NCBI GenBank assembly: GCA_015056655.1 | Contig: SVFV01000015.1 | Span: 1 to 64,000 of the forward strand | Reading direction: 5' to 3' | Origin: Butyrivibrio sp. | GTDB lineage: Bacteria; Bacillota; Clostridia; Lachnospirales; Lachnospiraceae | DNA: 64,000 nt | In this document: positions 54,362-62,779 of the stretch, one piece after another | Layout of the letters: each line of letters starts with the position of its first letter | Position numbering within the stretch: position 1 is the stretch's first letter | Notes under the pieces: generated by a model | What the model was told of the DNA's origin: nothing | Seen by the model: only the letters and a program-made list of their open reading frames with translations | Database searches by the model: none | Translations under genes and position numbers: made by a program

Positions 54362-55717
54362 ATGAAGAAAGGTGTTTCAAAAATTATAGGGGGAATTGCG
54401 TGCTTTTTGGCTGTGCTGTTTGTAGCTGTTAGTGCGCAGAAGGTAAGCGCTGAAACTGAAGTTGATAATGAGCCTGATACTAAGGAAGCAGCAAAGGCTA
54501 TAAATGATTGCGTCGATTATCAGGGATCTTCCGAATTTAATGGTGATACAGATTGGTTTACTTTTACAACAAGGTATTCAGGAGATTATCGTGTTAATGT
54601 AAAGAATAATTCTGTTGCTAGTGATATAAAGTTTAGCCTGTATTCTGTTTCAGGCGATAAAATACTTGAAAATTATAAGTTAAGCGTAAATAAGGAATTA
54701 ACAAAAACTTTTGCTTTTGATGCCAATTCGACATATTTTGCTAAGGTTGAAGGCTTGAGTATAGGTAATTACACTCTGTCAATCAAAGATCCTGAGAGTT
54801 TAAAACTTAGCTATGCTGGTCATAACTATTCTGTTTATACTGTTAAGAATACAAACATTAAGAGCTGGGATGACGCTGTAAGATTCTGCCAGAACATGGG
54901 TGGACACATGGCAACTATTACTAGCTCTAAAGAAAACGCAGCAGTTTTCAATTACATGACATCTTTAGGTTATAAAAATGCTTTCTTTGGTCTCTGCCGT
55001 ACAGATAAAAATGTTGACTGGAAATGGGTAAATGACCAAAAGGTATTTTACACAAACTGGGGTGATGGCGAGCCTAATTGTGAAAATGGAGTAGAGTTCT
55101 ATGCAATGTTCTATTATAAGTATCCTAATGGAACATGGAACGACGGTGATTTCCTTAAAGACTTAACAAGAGAAGGATCAGTTCAGATCATCTGTGAGTG
55201 GGACAACGGAATTGATGAAGAGATAGAGTATCCTAACATCAAAACTTTTTCAGTGGATGACTTCAAGTATTCTGTAACTGATATTAGAAAGGCTGCTGTA
55301 AAGGTAGTGGGCTATACAGGTTCTTCTACAAAAGTAGAACTTCCTTCATACGTAAAGTATAATTACATAACCTTTGAGGTTGTTACAATTGGCAAGAATG
55401 CTTTCAAGGGCAACAGATATATGCAGGAATTCAAGTCTCCTAAGACTGTAGAGACTGTAGAAGAGAATGCATTTAAGAACTGCTCAGCACTTAAGAAGGT
55501 TACATTTAACCAGGTTAAGACCTTAAATAAGAACATGTTCAAGGGCGACAAAGCGCTTAAGAACATTACAATCAAGACAGATAAGAAGCTTTCTGTTAAG
55601 AAAAAGGCATTTGATGGAATAAACTCAAAGGCTGTCATTACAGTTAAGGGTGCAAACAAAAAAGCAAATAAGAAGGCTATCAAAAAGGTTGTACCTAAGA
55701 AGGTTAAAGTAAAATAA
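54362..55717 (+). CDS. Secreted C-type lectin protein with PPC-like and LRR-type regions
   Basis: A 451-residue exported protein. Signal peptide to about residue 30 (end VSA). Residues 38-146 resemble a pre-peptidase C-terminal (PPC) domain, with FNGDTDWFTFTT and YFAKVEG. Residues 150-281 are a C-type lectin domain: SWDDAVRFCQNMGGHMATITS, FFGLC...WKWVNDQ, then WGDGEPN (Glu237-Pro238-Asn239) and WND (259-261), ending in a Cys (IICEW). EPN plus WND is the calcium and mannose-type sugar site of animal lectins. Residues 330-430 are irregular LRR-like repeats (IGKNAFKG, VEENAFKNC), with a Lys-rich end. AAGGAGGAAAGGTA supports ATG 54362; the longer frame from 54278 lacks a signal peptide. Cell attachment is unexplained. 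Confidence 0.87.
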   Translation: MKKGVSKIIGGIACFLAVLFVAVSAQKVSAETEVDNEPDTKEAAKAINDCVDYQGSSEFNGDTDWFTFTTRYSGDYRVNVKNNSVASDIKFSLYSVSGDKILENYKLSVNKELTKTFAFDANSTYFAKVEGLSIGNYTLSIKDPESLKLSYAGHNYSVYTVKNTNIKSWDDAVRFCQNMGGHMATITSSKENAAVFNYMTSLGYKNAFFGLCRTDKNVDWKWVNDQKVFYTNWGDGEPNCENGVEFYAMFYYKYPNGTWNDGDFLKDLTREGSVQIICEWDNGIDEEIEYPNIKTFSVDDFKYSVTDIRKAAVKVVGYTGSSTKVELPSYVKYNYITFEVVTIGKNAFKGNRYMQEFKSPKTVETVEENAFKNCSALKKVTFNQVKTLNKNMFKGDKALKNITIKTDKKLSVKKKAFDGINSKAVITVKGANKKANKKAIKKVVPKKVKVK

Positions 55718-55741
55718 TTAGAGAAATATATACAGGGATGC

Positions 55742-55773
55742 AGAGGATTTTTTGATATGTACCCTCTTTTTTT
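55742..55773 (+). terminator. Weak terminator after the C-type lectin gene
   Basis: AGAGG (55742-55746) pairs with CCTCT (55763-55767) around a long loop, followed by seven T. The short stem makes this a moderate call. Confidence 0.5.
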
Positions 55774-55889
55774 GAAAAAAGTCTGTAAATAGTAAAATAG
55801 CAAGAATTTTTAGCGTTATTTTGTGGAAAATATAGCCTAAAAGTGATAAATTAGAAGAAGATTTTTAATAGAAAAGGAGAGAGGGAACT

Positions 55890-57200
55890 ATGAAAAAAAG
55901 TTTTGTTAAGGAAGGTGTACTGCGCCTTCTAGCCGTCATGTTTACCATGATGGTAAGTTTGGGGTGTTTTAAATTAACTGCAGCAGCTGCTGCCAATGAA
56001 AGAAGGGATACCATGCCGCTCGATGATCAGTGGCATGATTATTGGGGAGATGATAGCAGTGTGTCTTATGACTATCATTATGTAGAACTTCCTTCCGATG
56101 GATTTCTTACATATTATTGCAAGAATTATAATTTATCGGGTTATTGCGACAATATTCTTGTTGAGGCTGCAGAAAATGAGACAACCAGATCCAGTTATTC
56201 ATACAAATGGCTTAGTAAGAATGATGCCGGTTTTGAAAGTACAGTAGCTCTTTCAAAAGGAAAACATGTCATAAGGGTTTCTTATTTAGGAAGTACTTAT
56301 GGTAAATACCAGTTAAAGGCTAAATTTTCTCCTGCAAATAATAATGAGGCTGAACCCAACAATTATTTTGATTCAGCTAAGGAACTTGCTGCTAATACTG
56401 AAATAACAGGCTTTTTGAGTGAGAACGATGATGCTGATTACTATACAGTAACACTTTCTGCTCCTAAGAAAATCAGATTATATTATTCTGCTGTTTCCGA
56501 TACAAATTTTCACATCAATGATATGAATTATCTTGAGAAATGGAAAGATGTATATTCTTATGGTGAACACTATACAGATCAGTACCTCCCTGCAGGAACT
56601 AATTATATCGTAGTAAAGAGAAATAGATGTTCAACATATAAGATCAAATGGACAACAGCACCTGTATTTGCTGAGTCAGTAACTATCTCAGGTTCAAAAG
56701 AAGTCGCAGTTGGTAAGACAATAGGTCTTGCAGCTAATGTGCTTCCTGTAGATACAACTGATAAGACTGTTAAGTGGACTTCTTCCAACACTTCTGTAGC
56801 AACTGTTGCTGATAACGGCGTTGTTAAGGGTAAAAGTGTCGGTATGACAACAATTTATGCTGAAACAGTTGATAGCAGTAATAAGAGAGCTGAATACCAA
56901 ATTGTTGTTAAGCCTAAGACTGTAGAAAAAGTCAAGGTTAAGGCAAAGGGTAGAAAAACAGTCAAGGCTTCCTGGAAGAAGCAGAAGAATGTTAATGAAT
57001 ACCAGATTCAGTTCTGCAAGAATAAGAATTTTAAGTCCGGCGTTAAGACAAGAAAAGTAAATGGCTACGATCTTAAGAGCGCAGAAGTAAAGGCTCCTAA
57101 GAAGGGTACATTCTATGTTCGTGTAAGAGGAAACTATTATGCAAATGGCAAGACATACCACGGAGATTGGAGTAAGCCTGTAAAGGTTAAGGTTAAGTGA
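55890..57200 (+). CDS. Secreted PPC-like, Ig-like (BIG2) and FN3 protein
   Basis: A 436-residue exported protein with a signal peptide (hydrophobic about 11-30, cut near AAA). Two beta regions follow: about 50-150, and 155-255 with DDADYYTVTLSAPKKIRLYYS, the latter PPC-like. Residues 258-345 are a BIG_2 Ig-like domain with VNVLPVDTTDKTVKWTSSNTSVATV in the close form ANVLPVD...SVATVADNGVVKG. The last 90 residues are an FN3-type domain ending GDWSKPVKVKVK. No anchor signal is seen. AAGGAGAGAGGG precedes the ATG. A possible adhesin or substrate-binding accessory; the ligand is unknown. Confidence 0.85.
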   Translation: MKKSFVKEGVLRLLAVMFTMMVSLGCFKLTAAAAANERRDTMPLDDQWHDYWGDDSSVSYDYHYVELPSDGFLTYYCKNYNLSGYCDNILVEAAENETTRSSYSYKWLSKNDAGFESTVALSKGKHVIRVSYLGSTYGKYQLKAKFSPANNNEAEPNNYFDSAKELAANTEITGFLSENDDADYYTVTLSAPKKIRLYYSAVSDTNFHINDMNYLEKWKDVYSYGEHYTDQYLPAGTNYIVVKRNRCSTYKIKWTTAPVFAESVTISGSKEVAVGKTIGLAANVLPVDTTDKTVKWTSSNTSVATVADNGVVKGKSVGMTTIYAETVDSSNKRAEYQIVVKPKTVEKVKVKAKGRKTVKASWKKQKNVNEYQIQFCKNKNFKSGVKTRKVNGYDLKSAEVKAPKKGTFYVRVRGNYYANGKTYHGDWSKPVKVKVK

Positions 57201-57250
57201 TTTTTTTGATATTTAATAAGCATTTATCGTAGAGCGATAATCAAATATAC

Positions 57251-57279
57251 AGGGTCTGATTTTTGTCAGGCCCTTTTTG
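57251..57279 (+). terminator. Intrinsic terminator after the Ig/FN3 gene
   Basis: AGGGTCTGA (57251-57259) pairs with TCAGGCCCT (57266-57274), with one G-T pair, and is followed by TTTTTG. Confidence 0.8.
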
Positions 57280-57341
57280 ATAAAATAATGTATAATCAAT
57301 TTAGCTGAGGGGTGTCGTTAAAACTAAGGAGAAAACTGGTT

Positions 57342-58211
57342 ATGAGAAAAATGAAGAAGAGTGCAATAGTTATCACACTAGCAGCTATGCTTGCAGCATC
57401 AAGCTTTGCTATGGCTCCCGGAAGTCCCGCTACCATTAAAGCATCTGCATATAATGAGAATTTTGGCGGAACGAATGAGGATGTTTTAAAAAGTGTTTCT
57501 CCAAAGGGGACGATCATTAAAGACAAATATTATAATCTCAAGTACAGGGTAACGAAAACTTTTACTCCTGCTACCGGTTATAGGGATAATTATAGTGGCA
57601 AGTACGTGCTTTCATGGAATGAGCTACCCGGAGAGGTAGAGGTTGTTGGACATATCAACTCCAGGAAACAGAGTGAGGATGCTACAACCATCCAAATAGG
57701 CTCAGAAATTACTATTAGTGATACTGACTGTCCCAAACTTGCTGATGGTCAGGAACAGAGATTTATCATTACCGGAATTGCTAAAAATGCTTTTAAAAAC
57801 GATAATGAGGATTTCTTCTCTATAACTTCAACACTTGGATATACTGACAAGCTTGTAATCCCGAATGGGGCTTTTAAAAATTGTAAAAAACTTAAGAAGG
57901 TTCAGATTACCGGATTTGAGAGTATAGAATTTAAAGGGAAGGCTTTTGAGAATGCTCCCATAAAAGAGATGACATTTTGGGATGGTCCTGACATCTTTTC
58001 ACCCATCAAAATGAAAGCTCCTAAAAATGCATTCAATAAAGTAAAAAGCAATAGTATCAAAGTCGAAGTTTTCATGGGCGACGCCACACCGAAGAAAGAG
58101 GTAAAGAAATCAGCAACAAATATCAGATCAGCGCTTGTCAAAGGCGGTATCAAGAAAAGTAAGCTTCACATCGAGTATGAGGTTGATGCAACAAGATATA
58201 AGCTGAAATAA
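57342..58211 (+). CDS. Secreted LRR_5/BspA-like protein
   Basis: A 289-residue exported protein. Signal peptide with basic MRKMKKS, hydrophobic about 7-28, cleavage likely near ASA (33-35). The central part includes FIITGIAKNAFKND, LVIPNGAFKNCKKLKKVQITGFESIEFKGKAFEN in shorter recognisable steps: repeated G-A-F-K-N/K-A-F elements of BspA-type leucine-rich repeats at about 155-235. The end is Lys-rich and closes ATRYKLK. AAGGAGAAAAC supports ATG 57342; the longer frame from 57312 runs through the ribosome site. It is the third of four consecutive secreted proteins. Confidence 0.8.
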   Translation: MRKMKKSAIVITLAAMLAASSFAMAPGSPATIKASAYNENFGGTNEDVLKSVSPKGTIIKDKYYNLKYRVTKTFTPATGYRDNYSGKYVLSWNELPGEVEVVGHINSRKQSEDATTIQIGSEITISDTDCPKLADGQEQRFIITGIAKNAFKNDNEDFFSITSTLGYTDKLVIPNGAFKNCKKLKKVQITGFESIEFKGKAFENAPIKEMTFWDGPDIFSPIKMKAPKNAFNKVKSNSIKVEVFMGDATPKKEVKKSATNIRSALVKGGIKKSKLHIEYEVDATRYKLK

Positions 58212-58267
58212 CTGAATGATATATTATTAAAGACAAGTTAGAGTTGTGCAGAAAGTAAAATAAAAAT

Positions 58268-58304
58268 GGGAAGTAATAGCTAAAAAGCTTTGCTTCTCTT
58301 TTTT
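58268..58304 (+). terminator. Intrinsic terminator after the LRR gene
   Basis: GGGAAGTAA (58268-58276) pairs with TTGCTTCTC (58290-58298), allowing G-T pairs, followed by TTTTTT. Confidence 0.7.
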
Positions 58305-58369
58305 ATTGATTGATAACAGCTATTATGATAATCTAATCTAGATTTCTTATGTGGATTATGAGGTTTTTA

Positions 58370-61300
58370 ATGAAAAGATATATTGCAATTTTACTTTCAA
58401 TATCAATAGCTGCGCTTTCGCCGGCTAAATATTCCATGACTGTTAATGCAGAGGTAATTGGCACTGAGAATAGCTCTAATGCAGATGATAAAGCATCCGA
58501 AGTAGATGGTTTAAATAATAGTGAGAATGGCACTGAAGAAACTCAGGGTAGCAGTGCGACTAATGCTACAGAAGCAGAGAATAGTGAGAATTCCAATAAT
58601 GACAATGTAGAAAGCACAGATTCTAATAATTCAGAAGGTGAGAATTCAAATACTTCTGGTAGTGATTCTGACAATAATAATACCGGAAATAATAACGAGA
58701 ACTCAGAAAATGGGTTAAAAAATAGTTCTGATAGCAACTCAGGCAGTGATTCAGATGCAGACTCAGATTCCAATACTAAGAATGATACGGAAAACAACTC
58801 TGATTCCAATTCAGAAAACACTTCTGAAACTGAGATTAATTCTGAACAGAATCCTGATCAGCCCGCAGATGAGTCAACCACTGAATCAACAACAGACTCT
58901 GAAAGTCAGGCTGCCGAACCTGAAGCACCTGAGACAGAGGTCATTACTGATACAGAAGAATCAAATGAAATAGATACGACCTCTGAAACAGAGGAATCAA
59001 ATGAAATAGATACGACCTCTGAAACAGAGGAATCAGCCAAACCGGAGACATCAACTGAAACTCAGAACGAAACTGAATACGATGAAAATGTAATCACCGA
59101 TTTTGAAGAGCTTACTGAGACAGAGTTTAATAACGAATATAAGCTTGGTCTTGAGAGACAGCTTCAGGATTTTCCTACTGAGATCACAATCGAAACAGGT
59201 GGAGAAGAGGGAAGTGAGGAGACAATAGAAGTAACCTGGGAATGCGTTCAGGATTATGATGAGTATCTTGGAGAATATGAATTCGTACCTGTAATTGAGG
59301 ATTATGAAATTGCTGAAGACGTGGAACTCCCTGTAATTGTTGTTAAGGTAGCAAACGAAGAAGATGGTGCAACCGGTGATATATCCGGAGATAACTATGA
59401 TTTGCCTGAGTTAGTAGCCAGTGGTGATGATTACAGTTCTAGTTCATTAAGTTATTACAATGGTTTTGAGGATGCTGATTATCTGCCTTCAATCAGAAAT
59501 CAGGGATCAGAAGGCTGCTGCTGGGCTTTTTCCAGTATCGGAACGATAGAAACAGACCTTATAAAGAAGGGCTATTCTGATACATCAATTGATTTATCAG
59601 AGCTACAGCTTGCATATTTTACTACTTTTAATTATACGGATCCTAAAGGACTTCATAATAACGATACGGTTACATATAGTGGTGATAGAAATAAATATTT
59701 AAGTCTTGGTGGATCGACCGTAAGAGCATATCACTATATTATGGACCAGGTTGGACCAATAGCAGAGAAGTATGCACCCTATGAAAAGGGGACATCTTAT
59801 GATATGGATGATAGCTATGCACTTAATAGAAATTTTGGTCATGTTAAAAACGCTTATGTTATAGCGCCTAGTGACAAAGATTCTATAAAAGCTGCTATTT
59901 TAAAGCATGGTTCTGTAGCTGTTTCAATTTATTCATCATCACAATATAGTGCCACATATAATTCCATGTATGGAACTCAAAAAAGTTCAAACCACTCAGT
60001 AATGGTTGTTGGCTGGGATGATAATTTTCCTAAGGAGAATTTCCATGAAAGTCTTAAGCCTGAAAGTAATGGAGCATGGCTTATAAGAAACAGCTGGGGA
60101 CTTGATGACTACGGCAAAAGCGGTTATTTCTGGCTTTCCTATTGCGATTATGCATTTTTGTATAATGGGAAGCCTGCTATATGCTATGATGTTGACCTTG
60201 ATGGCTATGACAACTGTTACTCTTATGATGGGCATCCGGTTAACATAAATAAATATAACTTTAAAAATGGTGACTATATTACCCAGACCTATACTATTAG
60301 CGGAGGAGAGTCTCTTAAAGCAGTGGCTTGTGAAGTAGATTCTGCTGATGCGGACATAAGAATTACTTTGACGTATGCAGGCAAAAATGTTTCCTTTGAT
60401 AAGCATCTCGTGATAGGTGGTTATTATACATTTGATCTTGATAAAGAAATATCTTTTGATACTGACACCGACGTTTTGGTTAAGGTTGAGAATGTAGGAA
60501 ATAAAGAAATAATTTTTCCTGTTGAGATAAATTCGATATATCAGAATAAAGATAATACACTGAAATACACACCTAAAATGGGCGGGAAATCCACATTAAA
60601 GGTTAATGGAGTAACTGAGAATGCATCTAATGATGCCAGAATCAAGGTTTTCACTGACAATACTAACGGAAAAGCATCCAATGTAGAAACCAGTGATAAA
60701 ACAATAAAGCTTGCAAGCACCAGTGTTTCAGGTCATTACAAAGATGTTATTCAGCTTGCACTCACTCAGGATTCAAATGTAGCAATAAGCGACCTTACAT
60801 TTAAGGCTATAGATGAAAAGATAGCTATCATAGATGCAAATGGTCGCATTACAGTTGGCGCATCCAAGGGTAGCACAGTAATAGAAGGAAGCTACAATGG
60901 CAAAAAGGTTGTTGAATGCACTGTTACTGTTTTACCTTATAGAATCAATTACGCAGTAGATAAGGATGTAAAGGCAAGGAAAGTTACCTACAGCTTTTAT
61001 CCAGGTGACAACAGAAACTGTGTTCTTGCAACAGCTGCGAATTTTGCAAAGCCTGGCTACAGTCTGGAAGGTTGGACTACGACACCTGGTGAGAAAACTG
61101 TTCTTACCTGCAATAAAGAGGGTGACAAAGTAGGTGGATATCAGCATTACTATGCTGAATACCTATATAATGCTACTGGAGATGTGACGCTCTATCCCAA
61201 GTGGACATCAAGACAGCTGCTGGTTAATTTCTATGAACCAAATACTGATTTAAAAACTTACAAGACAACTACTCACAAGCTTATTAGTTTAAGCTCCGCG

Positions 61301-62767
61301 AGCATGCCTTACAATTTGCCGACTACTGCATTTAAGTACGATAGCCCACAAATTTATGAAAATAGTGACTATAAGCTCGGTTATTGGTCGACAGATAAAG
61401 AGGGTAAAAACAGAGTTGATGTACTTACTGCAAACATTGGATTTAGCGTAAAGTACAACATAAATACTAAAGAATATGAGCAAAATTCAGAAATTGCACT
61501 GTATCCTCAGTATGTAATCCGGTACCCTGTTACAGGCATAAGCTTTAATCAGAAAAACAAGACAATACAGATTGGAAGCTCTGAGAAGCTTGGCTACAAG
61601 CTTTCGCCTTCAAATGCGATAAATAAGAAGGTTAGCTTTGTCAGTTCAGACAACACTATAGTATCTGTTGATGCTGGCGGTAATATTTCGGCAAAAGCAG
61701 TTGGAACAGCCACAATAACTGTTACAACTGATGAGAGTGCATTTAAAGACAGCATCGCTATAACAGTTAATAGTCCTATAACCGGTGCTACGGTGAAGGT
61801 ACTTGATCAAACCTACACAGGCTCTGGCCTTACACCTAATGTTTCAGTAAATCTTGGTGGCAGGGCTCTTCAAAGGGATAAGGACTATAGTGTCGTTTAT
61901 TCAAATAATAAAAATGTAGGCGCTGCTACATATAAGGTTACAGGCTGTGGTTACTATTTTGGAGAAATGACAGGTACCTTTAATATTGCACCTAAGAGTT
62001 TGGAAGCCTGCAGTATTTCTGGTGTATCATATGTAACCTATACCGGAAACGAGATTAAGCCTTCGGTTTCTGTGACTGATAAAGGTACAGCATTAAAGGC
62101 AGGCAATGATTACAATGTCAGCTACCTTAATAATGTTGATGTAGGAACTGCTACAGTTACTATAGTTGGAGAGGGAAATTACACCGGATCTAAATCTGTA
62201 AGCTTTAACATCAATGCTCCCGTTGTTTCCAAGGCATCCATTCTTAACCTTGTAAATGGAAACGGATTTGTACAGATAAATATCAATCCTGCAAATGATG
62301 TGAGCGGCTATAAGCTTTATAGAAATGGAGAGTTTGTTGCTACAATCACAAACGGCACAAGCTACAAGGATACTTCTGCTAACGTAGATAAGAGCCTCTA
62401 TGCATATAAAGTTCAGGCCTTTAAGACTATTGGAAGCAAGGAGTTTTTGGCAGAGGAGTCTGCAGAAACTAAGACCTACTATATCTCTGGCACAAGTATC
62501 AAGAAGCTGAAGAATAACTCTAAAAACAAGGTTACGGTGACCTGGAAAAAGAATAAGAAGTGCTCAGGTTATGAGATTTCTTATACCACAGGAAAGGTTA
62601 CAAAGACAGTAAGTGTAAGCAGTGCATCAAAGCTTGAAAAGGTTATTTCCAAGCTTAAGAAGGGCAAAAAATATACCTTCAAGATCAGAACCTTCTACAA
62701 GGTTAATGGTAAGAAGTATTACAGCCCTTGGAGTAAGGCTAAAAATATCAAGATAAAGAAAGGCTAA
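58370..62767 (+). CDS. Large secreted papain-like (C1A) protease with adhesin-type repeats
   Basis: A 1465-residue exported protein. Signal peptide to about 28 (VNA). Residues 30-235 are a low-complexity Ser/Asn/Glu/Thr stalk that includes a tandem 12-residue repeat. The protease domain spans about 365-600: Gln378 and Cys384 (NQGSEGCCWAF), His542 (HSVMVVGWDD), Asn574 (WLIRNSWG), the full papain set. A lectin-like beta region follows, with SYDGHPVN at about 615-740. Then come Ig-like (BIG_2) domains, an InlB/Listeria-Bacteroides-type repeat (PGYSLEGWTTTPG), a second BIG_2 (SFVSSDNTIVSV), two MBG-like repeats (YTGSGLTPNVSV, YTGNEIKPSVSV), and two FN3-type domains ending SPWSKAKNIKIKKG. No propeptide, LPXTG or dockerin is seen. 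ATG 58370 follows GAGG. nspC starts 13 bases after its stop. Confidence 0.9.
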   Translation: MKRYIAILLSISIAALSPAKYSMTVNAEVIGTENSSNADDKASEVDGLNNSENGTEETQGSSATNATEAENSENSNNDNVESTDSNNSEGENSNTSGSDSDNNNTGNNNENSENGLKNSSDSNSGSDSDADSDSNTKNDTENNSDSNSENTSETEINSEQNPDQPADESTTESTTDSESQAAEPEAPETEVITDTEESNEIDTTSETEESNEIDTTSETEESAKPETSTETQNETEYDENVITDFEELTETEFNNEYKLGLERQLQDFPTEITIETGGEEGSEETIEVTWECVQDYDEYLGEYEFVPVIEDYEIAEDVELPVIVVKVANEEDGATGDISGDNYDLPELVASGDDYSSSSLSYYNGFEDADYLPSIRNQGSEGCCWAFSSIGTIETDLIKKGYSDTSIDLSELQLAYFTTFNYTDPKGLHNNDTVTYSGDRNKYLSLGGSTVRAYHYIMDQVGPIAEKYAPYEKGTSYDMDDSYALNRNFGHVKNAYVIAPSDKDSIKAAILKHGSVAVSIYSSSQYSATYNSMYGTQKSSNHSVMVVGWDDNFPKENFHESLKPESNGAWLIRNSWGLDDYGKSGYFWLSYCDYAFLYNGKPAICYDVDLDGYDNCYSYDGHPVNINKYNFKNGDYITQTYTISGGESLKAVACEVDSADADIRITLTYAGKNVSFDKHLVIGGYYTFDLDKEISFDTDTDVLVKVENVGNKEIIFPVEINSIYQNKDNTLKYTPKMGGKSTLKVNGVTENASNDARIKVFTDNTNGKASNVETSDKTIKLASTSVSGHYKDVIQLALTQDSNVAISDLTFKAIDEKIAIIDANGRITVGASKGSTVIEGSYNGKKVVECTVTVLPYRINYAVDKDVKARKVTYSFYPGDNRNCVLATAANFAKPGYSLEGWTTTPGEKTVLTCNKEGDKVGGYQHYYAEYLYNATGDVTLYPKWTSRQLLVNFYEPNTDLKTYKTTTHKLISLSSASMPYNLPTTAFKYDSPQIYENSDYKLGYWSTDKEGKNRVDVLTANIGFSVKYNINTKEYEQNSEIALYPQYVIRYPVTGISFNQKNKTIQIGSSEKLGYKLSPSNAINKKVSFVSSDNTIVSVDAGGNISAKAVGTATITVTTDESAFKDSIAITVNSPITGATVKVLDQTYTGSGLTPNVSVNLGGRALQRDKDYSVVYSNNKNVGAATYKVTGCGYYFGEMTGTFNIAPKSLEACSISGVSYVTYTGNEIKPSVSVTDKGTALKAGNDYNVSYLNNVDVGTATVTIVGEGNYTGSKSVSFNINAPVVSKASILNLVNGNGFVQININPANDVSGYKLYRNGEFVATITNGTSYKDTSANVDKSLYAYKVQAFKTIGSKEFLAEESAETKTYYISGTSIKKLKNNSKNKVTVTWKKNKKCSGYEISYTTGKVTKTVSVSSASKLEKVISKLKKGKKYTFKIRTFYKVNGKKYYSPWSKAKNIKIKKG
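58952..59035 (+). repeat. 36-bp tandem repeat in the protease stalk
   Basis: Two 36-base units (58952-58987, 58988-59023) differ at one base and are followed by a partial third unit. Each encodes TEESNEIDTTSE. The near identity suggests recent expansion or slippage, keeping frame. Confidence 0.9.
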
Positions 62768-62779
62768 TCCTTAGACAAC

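Noticed and set aside
58952..59035. Direct 36-bp repeats considered as a small CRISPR array
   Set aside because: The units are contiguous without spacers, within a coding frame, and no cas genes are near.
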